64,000 bases of DNA, taken from Limnohabitans sp. Bal53 (GTDB taxonomy: Bacteria; Pseudomonadota; Gammaproteobacteria; Burkholderiales; Burkholderiaceae_C). Below are positions 20,441-31,090 of the stretch, in pieces. The position numbers and the translations under genes are program-made. Position 1 is the stretch's first letter; each line of letters begins with the position of its first letter. Where the stretch lies: positions 1-64,000 of the forward strand of contig NZ_NESH01000001.1 of NCBI RefSeq assembly GCF_003063355.1, given 5' to 3'. The notes beneath the pieces are model-generated. The model had not been told where the DNA came from, made no database searches, and worked only from the letters and a program-made list of their open reading frames with translations.

Positions 20441-22735
20441 TTGAGCTTACCCGCCCCCTTGATTCGCCCAGATGGGCAATGGACTCTCAGTCCTGAGGTC
20501 ACCCTCAGCACCAGCTTGGGTGACATGCGCATCGTCCTCAATCCGCAGCTTGCCCCAGCCACCGTGGCCAACTGGCTGGGATATGTGAACTCAGACTATT
20601 TCAACGGCCTGATATTTCACCGTGTCATAGATGGATTCATGATCCAAGGTGGCGGTTTCAATGCCGATTTGGAGCAGCAAGCCCCGCTCTACCCGACTTT
20701 GGCATTGGAAAGTAACACCGGTTTGACCAATGCACTGGGCACATTGGCCATGGCCCGAACCGACGTGCCCAATTCGGCCACCAGTCAGTTTTTCATCAAC
20801 GACGTCGATAACGCGAAATTGGACTACAGCGGCGACGGCAATTTGGGTTACGCCGTTTTCGGGGAAGTGGCCAGTGGAATGGAGGTGGTACAAGCCATCT
20901 CAGCTGTGGCGAAGACCACCGAGAAGGGTTACCAAGATGTTCCGGTCAAAGATGTCATCATTCTAGACGCGAGCCAAACGGTTGCAGGTGCTGTGCTCAG
21001 CGGCACAGGCCTGATCGACCTAACCTTACAAAGCGGTGCTACCTGGTCCTACAGCCTCGACAGCGGGGCCCAGTGGTCTGCCGGCTCGGGCACCCAGCTG
21101 GATTTGTCGGCAGGCATCTACACAGAAGGCCAAGTGCAGGTGCGGCAAACGCTGGGGGGAATGACCAGCGCTGCAGCACTGCTGCCGGCCATCAAAGTAG
21201 TGGATGCCGCCCCAAGCGTCAGCATCAGCGCAAATGACCTTTTGCTGGGACGCAACGAAACCACGCAAATCAGTTTCACCTTGAGCCAGCCCAGCACCGA
21301 TTTCACCCTGACCGATGTGACTGTGCTGGGCGCAGAGTTGGTCAACTTTCAGGGCTCTGGCACCCAATACACCGCAACCCTGTTGCCCGAAGTGTCTGCA
21401 GGTCACGAGGTGGTGGTGCAGGTGCTGCCTGGTCGCTTCAACAATGCGCAAGGCGTGGGCAACCTGGACAGCGGCACAGACCAAGACCGGTTGACCCTCA
21501 ACGCCGATGCGCAGCCGCCTCTGGCCCCTTTGCTTTTGGCGCAGGGCATCTGGTTGGAAAACCCTCAAGCGCGCCTTTTCCTGCGGCCCAGTGGCACTGC
21601 CACTGTTGAGCTATTGCCAGAGGACGCACCTTTGCAAGTGGCCAACTGGCTCGCTTAAGTGCAAGCGCAAGCTTACGCCTACACACTGGTACAACCCAGC
21701 ACCATCGTCCCGATAGCCGCCATGGGCCTTTATGGAGGGCCCTTCACCTTCCAATACCAGGCCAGTCTTTTCCCTGGCGTACCCCAAGAATCGAACAACG
21801 GTTTGTCCAACACCTTCGGCTCTTTGGCCGCTTTCTACAACAACAGCTCCACAAAGACCACCACCAACGGTTTCTTTGTCAATCTGGACAACAACACCAG
21901 CCTGGACTACAGCGACACCAGCAGCACTGGCTACACCGTGTTTGCAAGTACCGTTTCGGGCGCAGCCACTTGGAACAGTCTGGCCAGCACCAGCAGCAAT
22001 ACCCTGGTCGACTTGGCCAACGTCGAGCAAATCGTGGCTGGCACACTGCGTCTGCCTGCAGCACAGGTTTTGGTAGCAGGGCTGAGTACCGGCGCCCTTT
22101 GGCAATACAGCCTGGACAGCGGACAAACCTGGGCCCAAGGCAAAGGGAGCACACTCCAACTGCCTGCTGGGGTTTACCAAGCTCATCAGGTACAAGTGCA
22201 GGTGGAGGGCAGTGATGCCGTGGGCAACACCCCCGCCCTGAGCACCCTGCCCCACCAGGTGTTGGCCGGGGTGCAGGTCAAACACTGGTCCAAAGGTACT
22301 TTATTGAACAATGTCACAGTGACTCAAAGCGCGTCAGGCTACCAAGTCAATGCGCCTGATCCTGCTGACCCGGCCACAGCCATTGGTCTGGGTGATGTGT
22401 TGGCCGCACTCAAAATTTATCTGAAAAAGTCCGATGGCGACCCCAAACTTTTAAATTACAAAACTGTAGCAGCTGATCTGAATGCCAATGGCAAAGTTGA
22501 ACTCAACGATGTTCTCAATTTGCTCAAGCTTTACCTTAAAAAACCCTTGACCGAAAACCTGTCTCCCCATTGGACTTTCATCGATGCGAAAAACGAAAAC
22601 TTAAGCACAAGTGGCAATGCCATTGACACGGACCATGCCGCCCCTGCTGCCATAGATTGGTCACTCGCCGAATTGACACCCATACAACTGGTCGGCGTTC
22701 TGCGTGGCGATGTTGATGGCAGTGCCATGGCTTGA
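20441..22735 (+). pseudogene. Cyclophilin (PPIase) fusion with dockerin-like tail, interrupted by one in-frame TAA
   Basis: TTG start at 20441 with GGAG seven bases upstream. One frame runs to 22735 (765 codons including stop) apart from TAA at 21656-21658. Before it: a complete cyclophilin domain (residues about 20-185) with the active-site [32 protein letters not shown] and GYAVFGEV, then an Ig-like stretch (WSYSLDSGAQW) and another beta domain. The frame stops inside the phrase VANWLA and continues with VQAQAY, where the first domain reads VANWLGYVNSDYF; a Tyr codon (TAC/TAT) has apparently become TAA. After it: a degenerate second cyclophilin-like domain (SNNGLSNTFGSL, GFFVNLDN; FHRV and QGGGF lost), a second WQYSLDSGQTW stretch, then the shared tail (HWSKGTLLNNV, LGDVLAALKIYL, LNDVLNLLKLYL, LVGVLRGDVDGS). 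The stop cuts the PPIase from its tail. Alternatives: read-through, restart at GTG 21659 (no Shine-Dalgarno), or sequencing error. Confidence 0.8.
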
Positions 22736-22862
22736 GGTACGCTTTTTAATTTTCAAGAGACCGCCAAGACCGTATTTAAAGCTATGATTTGTTTGATTTA
22801 TTGGCTTATTAAGCTTCACACATATTCAGTTTTCAAATCTCAGCCTTCATCGAGGAACTGCC

Positions 22863-25800
22863 ATGACTAAGACGTCCCACACCAATTCACGTTCAACAGC
22901 GCTGCCAAGCAACGTGAGCCCCTTGGGCTTGTTGGCCTTGGGCCTCTTGTGGTCAACACAAAGCCACGCTAAGACTCATGTGCAATTGGACTCAGTGGGC
23001 CCGATAGACATGTTGCAAGGCCTGCGTTCCGCACTGCAAAAAGCCGGTGTGAGCACCGAGCATGCTGAACAGATGATCGCGCAAGCCCTGCAAACTGGCA
23101 CCGAGGCAGGCAAAAAAGCAGCGCTGATCCGTCTGGCGGCCTTGGCTGAAGCGATACACACAGCCCAAACCCAGGACAAACAGCCTGCTGACATGACTCG
23201 CCTCATGGACGCGCTGGCCGCACAAGCACAGGCCAATCCCAAAGAACTGGATTTGAGCAGCCCGCAGGGCTTGGCCAAGGTCTTGAACCGCATCGATGGC
23301 CTGACCGAAGATACAGCTGACCAGGTCACTGCCCAAGCCCTGTCATTAGGCCAGGACTGGGCGCAAGCATTCGATGCGACGCCCTCCCTCGACAGTCTGG
23401 CCAGCTACCTGCAACTCGACCCCCTGGCCATTCTGGCTCAGGCTGAAGCCACGACGGTGGTAAGCGGTGGCGCCGCTGCAGCAACAGCGGGTGCCACTGC
23501 CAGCGCTGCGGCGCTGAGCACCTCCACCTTGTTGGCCATAGGTGGCTTGGCCGCCGTTGCCATGGCGTCTGGCAGCAGTAAAAGCAGCACCGCTGCCGAC
23601 ACTACCTCACCTGCCGCCCCCAATGCGGCACTGACCACTAACAGCGGCTCTAACAACGACACTGTCACCAACTTGGCCAGCATCACAGCCCCAGCCAATG
23701 CCGAAAACGGTGCCACCGTCGAGTACCGAATCAAGTCCGGCTCCGGTGCATTTGGCAACTGGAGCACCACTTACACGGCCCCCACCACAGATGGCGACTA
23801 CACCGTCGAAGTGCGTCAGACTGACGTCGCCGGCAACGTGGGCGCCAGCCAAAGCTTGGCCTTCACGCTGGACACTACCTCACCTGCCGCCCCCAATGCG
23901 GCACTGACCACTAACAGCGGCTCTAACAACGACACTGTCACCAACTTGGCCAGCATCACAGCCCCAGCCAATGCCGAAAACGGTGCCACCGTCGAGTACC
24001 GAATCAAGTCCGGCTCCGGTGCATTTGGCAACTGGAGCACCACTTACACGGCCCCCACCACAGATGGCGACTACACCGTCGAAGTGCGTCAGACTGACGT
24101 CGCTGGCAACGTGGGCGCCAGCCAAAGCTTGGCCTTCACGCTGGACGTCACAGCACCCGATACCAGCGCCACCGTCATGACGGTAAACCGCAACGGCCCA
24201 ACCATCACACTCGATCTTGGCGAAAACCTGGCTACCACCAACTTCGATCCGGACACGCTTGCGTCCCTTTTTGTGGTCACCACCCCCAACGCTGGATCAT
24301 CGGAACGCAACTTGGTCACCTCCGCTATTGTGGACACCGATGGGCGCCTGGTTCTGACACTGACTAACGCATTCAACGCGGGTCAGGTCAACGTTGTCTA
24401 CAACAAACCTAACACCGGTGCTGTACTGGAAGACCTCGCAGGTAACGATGTTGCATCGTTCTTCTCTGGTGTGGTCGCCGATGGCTACATCCGCGACGCC
24501 AGCATCTGGATTGACACCGACGGTGATGGCAACGGAGACGTCAATACCGGCATCAAAACCAACGCTGAAGGGCAGTTTTTCCTGCCTGTCAGCCAGGCCT
24601 CGCTGGGTGCTTTGGTGATGGTAGGCGGCATCAACATCGATACCGGTCTGCCCAACACTGTGAGTCTGAAGGCCCCAAAAATTGAGAACTTCAGCCAACC
24701 AGTAGTGATCAACCCACTGACTACGCTGGTGCAATCGCTCATTGATCAAGCTCCTGCAGGACAAAAACCCAGCGCCAGCGAAGCTGCTGGAAATGTCGCT
24801 GCTGCACTGGGTCTGAGTGCGGGCACCAACCTGCTGAGTTTTGACCCCATCGCCCAAGCGGCCTCGATTCAGGATGCGGTCGATCAAGCCCCTGAGGGAA
24901 CGCGTGAGGCGCTTTTGACACAACTCGCCGATGGCCGTGCACAAGCTGTAGCGGCCCAGAAAGCCGCTGCGCAAGTAGTGGCTGCAGCCAGTCTGGTGTC
25001 GGACGGTGACGCCGAAACGGGCGATGCGGTGATGGCTGCGTTTGCAAGCAAGATTGCAGATAACGTCACCAACAGCGTGGTTCAGAATTTTGCAGAGACC
25101 ATGAGCAGCGCCCTGAGTCAAGCCGCTGCTGCCAGTACGGACCAGGCACTGGTGGCCAAATTTACAAACACCCAGACTCTGAGCGCTGTTGCTGAAGCCA
25201 CGCAAAGCATTGCCAACGCCACATCCGTGCAAGACATCAGCCAAAAACAAGCCGAACTGTTGGACCGCACCGCGCCAGAGGCCCCCACCGTCATGGTGGC
25301 TGCCTACAGCAACGACACCACGCCCAACCTCACGCTCAAGCTCAACACCACCGACCTCAATGGCGCTGCTGTGGTCAAAGGCGACAAAGTCAATGTGCTG
25401 GTGGACGGCGCACCGGTGCAAACCGTCACATTGACAGATGCCGACCTCAAGGCAGGCCAAATCACGGTCACCCTGAACGACGCACTCAAGCCTGGTGCCC
25501 ACACCGTCAGCGCATCGGCTGTTGACCTGGCCGGTAACCAAAGTGCGGCATCGGCGGCACAAACCCTTCAAGTGGACACTACCGGACCCAGCGTGTTCGT
25601 CAAGACCAGCTCTGAAACCCTCAAAGCCGGGGGCACTGCCACACTCACCTTTGTCTTCAGCGAACCTGTGAAAGACTTTACCGCCTCCGCCGTGGCCCTG
25701 TCCGCCGGCACGCTGAGCGACCTGCAACAAGACGCCACCGACCCCAAGGTCTATACCGCCACTTTCACCGCGCCGGCCACAGGCACTGCGGCATTGAGCG

Positions 25801-28800
25801 TGACGGTGGGAGGCGGCTATACCGACCTTGCTGGCAATGCCGGCAAAGCCAGTGCCACGCTCAAACTCGACGCGGTCAACCCACCGGTGGTCACCCTCGA
25901 TGTGGCCGGTGGTGCCGACGGCATTCTCAGCAGCCAAAGTGGTGACACGGAGATCCGTGGCACGGGCAAACCTGGGCTGACCGTCAGGATCGCTGCGGAC
26001 CAAACTGAACTGGGCAGTGCCACCCCCAACACGAACGGCCAATGGAGCTACACCCTGAGTGCAGAGAACCTGACGGCCCTTGGCCAAGGTGCGGTCACGC
26101 TCAAAGCCACGCAGGACGACGGCATCAACCCGCCCGTCAGCAGCGAATTGGTCACGAGTATTGACACAGAGGCTCCCGTCATCTCCACCAACGTAGCCGC
26201 GCAAACCATTTCGGGCACGGCACCTGCCAGCACCGAGATCAGCATCGCGCTGGACGGCGTTAAAGCCGACCTGAGCCGTCTGGTAAAAGCTGCTACCGAC
26301 GACACCTGGACCTACACCCTCAGTGGTAGTGACATCCGTACCTTGGGAGAGGGCAATGTCAATGTGAGTGTGACCGCCAAAGATGCAGCCGGTAACACCA
26401 GCAATGCGCAAACCGTCACCCTGTCGCTGGACACCACGGCGCCGACAATGACCTCATTTGCCCTGGACACCGCCAGCGACACGGGCACCAAGGGAGACGG
26501 TAAGACCAACAACGCCAACGCGACCATCGTGTTCAAGTCAGACGCGAGTGAAGTCACCGTCAAGACCCCGGGCCAAACAGCGGGCACCGTTGTTCCGGGC
26601 GACAACGGCAACTTCAGTTACACCTTTGTGCAAGCCGACCAGCTGCAGCAAGGTGCCAACCTCATTGAAATTGTGGCCATCGACGCCGCCGGCAATGTCA
26701 CAAGCCGAAAAGGCACGGTCAACCTCGACACCAGCGCGCCGATCACCCCCAATGCGGCCCTGAGCACCAACAGCGGCTCGGCACAAGACAACATCACCAA
26801 TGCCGCTGGCATCAGCGCGCCCAAAAACACTGAGGCTGGTGCCACGGTCGAGTACAACATCGACGCTGCAGGCTGGAGCAAAACTTACACCTCCCCCACC
26901 ATCGACGGCGAGTACACAGTGCAAGTGCGTCAAACTGACGCTGCAGGCAACCTGAGTGCCATCCAGACCATCAACTTCACGCTGGATACTAAAGCGCCTG
27001 TCGCCCCCAATGCGGCACTGACCAACAACACCGGCTCGGACATAGACTCTGTCACCAACTTGGCCAGCATCACAGCCCCAGCCAATGCCGAAGCAGGGGC
27101 CACTGTCGAGTACCGAATCAAGACCGGCTCCGAGGCATTTGGCAACTGGAGCACCACTTACACGGCCCCCACCACAGATGGCGACTACACCGTCGAAGTG
27201 CGCCAGACCGATGTGGCCGGCAACGTGGGCGCCAGCCAAAGCGTGGCTTTCACGCTCGACACCACCGCACCTGCCGCCCCCAATGCGGCACTGACCACCA
27301 ACAGCGGCTCCGACAACGACACCGTCACCAATGCGGCAGGCATCACTGCCCCCACCAACACCGAGACCGGTGCCAAGCTGGAATACAAACTCAACGCGGG
27401 CGAATGGAACAGCAGCTACACCGCACCCACCCAAGATGGCGACTACACCGTCCAAGTTCGCCAGACTGATGTGGCTGGCAACGTCAGCGCCAGCCAAAGC
27501 CTGGTCTTTACTCTGGACACCCAAGCCCCCCCCCAAACCCTGACCCTGACCGGCGCCTACGACAACGTGCCTGAAGACCAAGCGACCACGCACGCCTCGG
27601 GGGCCACCACCAACGACAACACGCCTGTGCTGCAGGGCACCCTCAGCGCAGCCTTGGGCGTGGGTGAAGTCATTGAAGTGTTCGACAACGGTGTTCGCAT
27701 AGGCACCACCACAGACGTCGATGGCACACAATGGAAATTCGAGACCGACAGCCAAAGCCTGGCCAACGGCGACCACAGCTTCACCGCCCGCGTGGTCGAC
27801 CTGGCCGGCAACGCCGGTGCCAGCACGGCCGCGTTCACACTGACGGTGAACACCACCGTACCCACCGCCTTGGCCAGCATCGCCAGCGCGACCGACAACC
27901 AAGGGCTGAACACCGGAAACCTCAGCACCGGCGCCGCCACCGTCGACACCAGCCTGACCCTGCGCGGCAGCCTGAGCGCCGAACTGGGCGCGGACGAGGT
28001 GGTGAAAGTCTTCCGTGACGGCTCCCTTCTGGGCAACGCCAACGTCAGCGGCACCAGCTGGACCCTGGACGTGAGCGAACTGACAGAGAAGACCTACAAC
28101 TTCACAGCTGCCGTTGAAAACGCAGGTGGCAACCGCAGCGCCAGCAGCAGCGCTTTTGCCATTACTGTGGACACGACAGCACCAGTACTGCCCTCGGCAG
28201 GCACGGTGCAGGGTGACGACTTCTACAAAACCTCCGCCCCTTCTGTACCGGTGTCAGGTGTTGAGTCAGGCAGCCACCCCATCCTGGTCGCCCGGGATGA
28301 CAAGGCTTCGGCAGGCTATGTCATGCTGACCGAGGGCACTGACTACACCGTCAGCGCAGGGGCCAAGCCAGGTGAATTCACCGTCACCGTGATCAAGCCT
28401 TTGCCCGACAACGACTACGGCATTCTGGCCAAAGACGCCGCAGGCAACGTCTCACTGTTACCGCCAGACGGTGAGGATGGCAACTTTGTGTTCGTGGTTG
28501 ACACCGCACAGCCAGAAAGCCCAGTCATCGGTACGGGCGATACACGGCGCATCACCAACGACACAACGCCCACCTACAACCTGACGGCAGAAGCCGGCAG
28601 CACCTTGGTGCTGGGCAAGCAAAACAGCGACGGCAGCAGCAGCGCTGTTGACAACGCGGCTTACAGCGTGACCGAAACGGCCCCGGGCGAGTTCGAGTTG
28701 AAGGTCACCACCGCTCTGGATGAAGGCAGTTACGGCATCGTGGCCACTGACCTGGCGGGCAATACCTCCCCGATCCCCAGCAGCGCGGCCGACCCCAACA

Positions 28801-30980
28801 CCTTCCAGATCGACACCACCTCGGCCGGGCTGTCCAGTTCACGCGGCATCGTCTACAACGATGGCGGTGACGGCGTCTTGTCTGTGGGTGATTCCATCAC
28901 ACTGCGTTTCACCGAGCCCGTGAAATTTTTGGCTTCGGCACAGGGCTACACACTGTCTGCTGTTCAAGCCGACAGCAATGGTTTCAGCAACACTTACACA
29001 CTGGGTTTGACCTCGGGACTTGAGTCTTTGGACGAAACACTCACCCTGCCTACCCTGACCGACTTGGCAGGGAACTTTAAATCAGCCCTGACCTTCAAAC
29101 CCTCAGAGGGCGTCCCTGCCTACAACATCGCAGACCTGTACAGCGCTGAAATAGAAGCAGGTGCCTCTGTTTATTTCAGTCTGGCTGACGCACGGTCCGT
29201 GGCTGGCGTTGGCACCTTTGTGGGCGTAGAACTGTATTACGGCGACGAGTCTCAGGATTTGTTGGACTCCGAGAGCTTGGTGTTGATCGAAGAAGACGCG
29301 ATGGGCGGGGTGACTCTGGCCCGTGCAGATTTGCCCATGGGGGCTTTTACCACCTACACCGATGAGGCTGGCAGCTTTGCGGTCCAGCAGCTGAACCTGA
29401 CAGACACCAGCGGCGCATTGACAGCCAAGTCGGATTTTGCCAACTTGGTGCAAGCGGACGACTCTTCAGTGAGCCTGCACACCTTCACCACCGCAGAATT
29501 GGCCACCGCCATCAAAGCTGCTAATGGCGGCACACTCACACTGCCAACCGCGAGAGCAACCTACAGCAAAGCCGCGCTTTCCAACGACAGCACCAGCAAC
29601 TTCACGGGCACCATTTTCTTCCTCGAAGGTGTGAGCGACGCTGGCACGCTGGGCGAAAAACTGGATGGCATGGTCAGTTTGCTGACGCTTGCCTACTCTG
29701 ATGAGGGCACCACCAGCTACTTCAACGTGATGGACGGGGCGAAGGCCCACAAATCGGTCAGCCTGAATGGCGAGACACAGCAGCTTAAGATTGTCGGCGA
29801 TGCCCTCTTTGTCAGCTTGGATACCAACGATGATGGCAATCCCGATAGCTGGTACCACCTGGACCCTATGAATGAAACATCAACACCCATCGATGTTTAC
29901 ACCTTCAACGCCGTAGTCATCGGCAACGACAAGCTTCCCTCGAACGTCGGCACCAGCGGCGACGACAACGCCATCACCGCAAACAGAGATGAAGGCCAGT
30001 GGCTTTATGGCTTTGCCGGCAATGACACCCTGACAGGTGGTGCAGGCAACGACGCCCTGCGCGGAGGACTAGGCGACGACAGCCTCAATGGCGGTCTGGG
30101 CAACGACAACTTGAGCGGTGGTTTGGGTGCAGACACCTTCAACCTTTCAGCCGGCGGTGCCGACACCGTGCGCTACCTCTCAGTATCCGAGTCCTCAGGA
30201 GACAAACCCGACACCTTCTTGGGCTTTGGAGCGGACGACAAGCTGGATTTGACTGCTTTGTTCTCTGGATACAGCTCTGCGATCGTGAAGCCTGACGTAT
30301 CGACTGGTGATTTGCTCGTGACTGGCAAGTTGACCGATCCATCTGGCAACTTGCCATCGAATATTGAACTGAGTTTTGAATACACCGGCGATAAAGAAGT
30401 TGATTATTTCAGTTTCAAAATTGAGAAAACAGCCGATACACAAACTCAATCGAACACTATTGTGTTGCACGACGAATTCTGGAGTTCTCTGGTGCTCGAC
30501 GGAGGGGGTGCAGTCTTTATCGATCCAATAAGTGATGGCTTTGAATATGCCGCTCCTGCCACCAAGAATGATCCAAATACAACCGAAAACGAAGGTCTGC
30601 TCCTCACCATCAAGTTCACGCTACCCAAAGATGTGAGGACGTTCGACCTGGTTACAAGCGATGTTGAGCTGGCGTTCACCGATGGAACTTCTTTACCGCT
30701 TTCGTTGCCCCAAATCTCTTTCGACACCACGGGTCCTGTCACTGACGACATTTCATCCGAAAACGGCAAGTTGGTCGTAGTGGTTGATACAAGCAACACA
30801 TTAGGCTCTGGCGACAACGAACTTCACATGTACCAAAGCAATGAAGGTCAGTTGAAATTGCTGTTTGATACCAATCCCAACATTGGTACTACCAGCCCCT
30901 CTGAGATGTTGGTGATCAATGGGTTCACGGATCAATTGCAAACCACCAACTTCGTTTGGACTGTGCAACCTGTGCTCTGA
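22863..30980 (+). CDS. BapA/LapA-like Ig-repeat adhesin with RTX C terminus
   Basis: 2705 aa; ATG 22863 with GAGGA nine bases upstream. The N-terminal part has a hydrophobic segment (LGLLALGLLW, residues about 20-32), an Ala/Gln-rich helical region (50-180), and a Gly/Ala segment STLLAIGGLAAVAMASG near residue 220, a feature common in N termini of LapA/BapA-type adhesins. Then come many bacterial Ig-like units of about 90-100 aa ending DxAGNxSA...TLDT, two of them near-identical; a DTDGDGNGD calcium-loop module (about 24500); more Ig units to about 28900; RTX nonapeptides (30010-30150); and a C-terminal domain with acidic, beta-rich character. Large surface or biofilm adhesin exported by a type I system is the best reading. 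No LapG/LapD-like partners are in the window, so regulated release cannot be inferred. The last 800 bases are more AT-rich than the rest. It sits 127 bases after the cyclophilin gene and is followed by a terminator. Confidence 0.85.
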   Translation: MTKTSHTNSRSTALPSNVSPLGLLALGLLWSTQSHAKTHVQLDSVGPIDMLQGLRSALQKAGVSTEHAEQMIAQALQTGTEAGKKAALIRLAALAEAIHTAQTQDKQPADMTRLMDALAAQAQANPKELDLSSPQGLAKVLNRIDGLTEDTADQVTAQALSLGQDWAQAFDATPSLDSLASYLQLDPLAILAQAEATTVVSGGAAAATAGATASAAALSTSTLLAIGGLAAVAMASGSSKSSTAADTTSPAAPNAALTTNSGSNNDTVTNLASITAPANAENGATVEYRIKSGSGAFGNWSTTYTAPTTDGDYTVEVRQTDVAGNVGASQSLAFTLDTTSPAAPNAALTTNSGSNNDTVTNLASITAPANAENGATVEYRIKSGSGAFGNWSTTYTAPTTDGDYTVEVRQTDVAGNVGASQSLAFTLDVTAPDTSATVMTVNRNGPTITLDLGENLATTNFDPDTLASLFVVTTPNAGSSERNLVTSAIVDTDGRLVLTLTNAFNAGQVNVVYNKPNTGAVLEDLAGNDVASFFSGVVADGYIRDASIWIDTDGDGNGDVNTGIKTNAEGQFFLPVSQASLGALVMVGGINIDTGLPNTVSLKAPKIENFSQPVVINPLTTLVQSLIDQAPAGQKPSASEAAGNVAAALGLSAGTNLLSFDPIAQAASIQDAVDQAPEGTREALLTQLADGRAQAVAAQKAAAQVVAAASLVSDGDAETGDAVMAAFASKIADNVTNSVVQNFAETMSSALSQAAAASTDQALVAKFTNTQTLSAVAEATQSIANATSVQDISQKQAELLDRTAPEAPTVMVAAYSNDTTPNLTLKLNTTDLNGAAVVKGDKVNVLVDGAPVQTVTLTDADLKAGQITVTLNDALKPGAHTVSASAVDLAGNQSAASAAQTLQVDTTGPSVFVKTSSETLKAGGTATLTFVFSEPVKDFTASAVALSAGTLSDLQQDATDPKVYTATFTAPATGTAALSVTVGGGYTDLAGNAGKASATLKLDAVNPPVVTLDVAGGADGILSSQSGDTEIRGTGKPGLTVRIAADQTELGSATPNTNGQWSYTLSAENLTALGQGAVTLKATQDDGINPPVSSELVTSIDTEAPVISTNVAAQTISGTAPASTEISIALDGVKADLSRLVKAATDDTWTYTLSGSDIRTLGEGNVNVSVTAKDAAGNTSNAQTVTLSLDTTAPTMTSFALDTASDTGTKGDGKTNNANATIVFKSDASEVTVKTPGQTAGTVVPGDNGNFSYTFVQADQLQQGANLIEIVAIDAAGNVTSRKGTVNLDTSAPITPNAALSTNSGSAQDNITNAAGISAPKNTEAGATVEYNIDAAGWSKTYTSPTIDGEYTVQVRQTDAAGNLSAIQTINFTLDTKAPVAPNAALTNNTGSDIDSVTNLASITAPANAEAGATVEYRIKTGSEAFGNWSTTYTAPTTDGDYTVEVRQTDVAGNVGASQSVAFTLDTTAPAAPNAALTTNSGSDNDTVTNAAGITAPTNTETGAKLEYKLNAGEWNSSYTAPTQDGDYTVQVRQTDVAGNVSASQSLVFTLDTQAPPQTLTLTGAYDNVPEDQATTHASGATTNDNTPVLQGTLSAALGVGEVIEVFDNGVRIGTTTDVDGTQWKFETDSQSLANGDHSFTARVVDLAGNAGASTAAFTLTVNTTVPTALASIASATDNQGLNTGNLSTGAATVDTSLTLRGSLSAELGADEVVKVFRDGSLLGNANVSGTSWTLDVSELTEKTYNFTAAVENAGGNRSASSSAFAITVDTTAPVLPSAGTVQGDDFYKTSAPSVPVSGVESGSHPILVARDDKASAGYVMLTEGTDYTVSAGAKPGEFTVTVIKPLPDNDYGILAKDAAGNVSLLPPDGEDGNFVFVVDTAQPESPVIGTGDTRRITNDTTPTYNLTAEAGSTLVLGKQNSDGSSSAVDNAAYSVTETAPGEFELKVTTALDEGSYGIVATDLAGNTSPIPSSAADPNTFQIDTTSAGLSSSRGIVYNDGGDGVLSVGDSITLRFTEPVKFLASAQGYTLSAVQADSNGFSNTYTLGLTSGLESLDETLTLPTLTDLAGNFKSALTFKPSEGVPAYNIADLYSAEIEAGASVYFSLADARSVAGVGTFVGVELYYGDESQDLLDSESLVLIEEDAMGGVTLARADLPMGAFTTYTDEAGSFAVQQLNLTDTSGALTAKSDFANLVQADDSSVSLHTFTTAELATAIKAANGGTLTLPTARATYSKAALSNDSTSNFTGTIFFLEGVSDAGTLGEKLDGMVSLLTLAYSDEGTTSYFNVMDGAKAHKSVSLNGETQQLKIVGDALFVSLDTNDDGNPDSWYHLDPMNETSTPIDVYTFNAVVIGNDKLPSNVGTSGDDNAITANRDEGQWLYGFAGNDTLTGGAGNDALRGGLGDDSLNGGLGNDNLSGGLGADTFNLSAGGADTVRYLSVSESSGDKPDTFLGFGADDKLDLTALFSGYSSAIVKPDVSTGDLLVTGKLTDPSGNLPSNIELSFEYTGDKEVDYFSFKIEKTADTQTQSNTIVLHDEFWSSLVLDGGGAVFIDPISDGFEYAAPATKNDPNTTENEGLLLTIKFTLPKDVRTFDLVTSDVELAFTDGTSLPLSLPQISFDTTGPVTDDISSENGKLVVVVDTSNTLGSGDNELHMYQSNEGQLKLLFDTNPNIGTTSPSEMLVINGFTDQLQTTNFVWTVQPVL
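23598..24143 (+). repeat. Two tandem 273-bp repeats (91 aa each)
   Basis: Copy 1 is 23598-23870 and copy 2 is 23871-24143, in frame in the adhesin gene, differing at one noticed base (GCC/GCT in the AGN codon). Each encodes one Ig-like unit starting DTTSPAAPNAALTTNSGSN. Related but diverged units recur near 27000-27500. Confidence 0.95.
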
Positions 30981-30999
30981 AGCCTGGATATCCCAAAGT

Positions 31000-31032
31000 C
31001 GCCCCAGCGCCATAAGCTCTGGGGCGCTTTTC
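31000..31032 (+). terminator. Rho-independent terminator of the + strand adhesin gene
   Basis: Stem CGCCCCAG (31000-31007) pairs perfectly with CTGGGGCG (31019-31026), followed by CTTTTCTT. It starts 20 bases after the adhesin stop codon and lies between the convergent adhesin and hlyD-like genes. The T-run is only on the + strand side. Confidence 0.85.
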
Positions 31033-31090
31033 TTAGTCTTGCATCCGCAATCGCGGGCCTGACTGGTGGCCAGATGCGCTGAGGCTTTAC

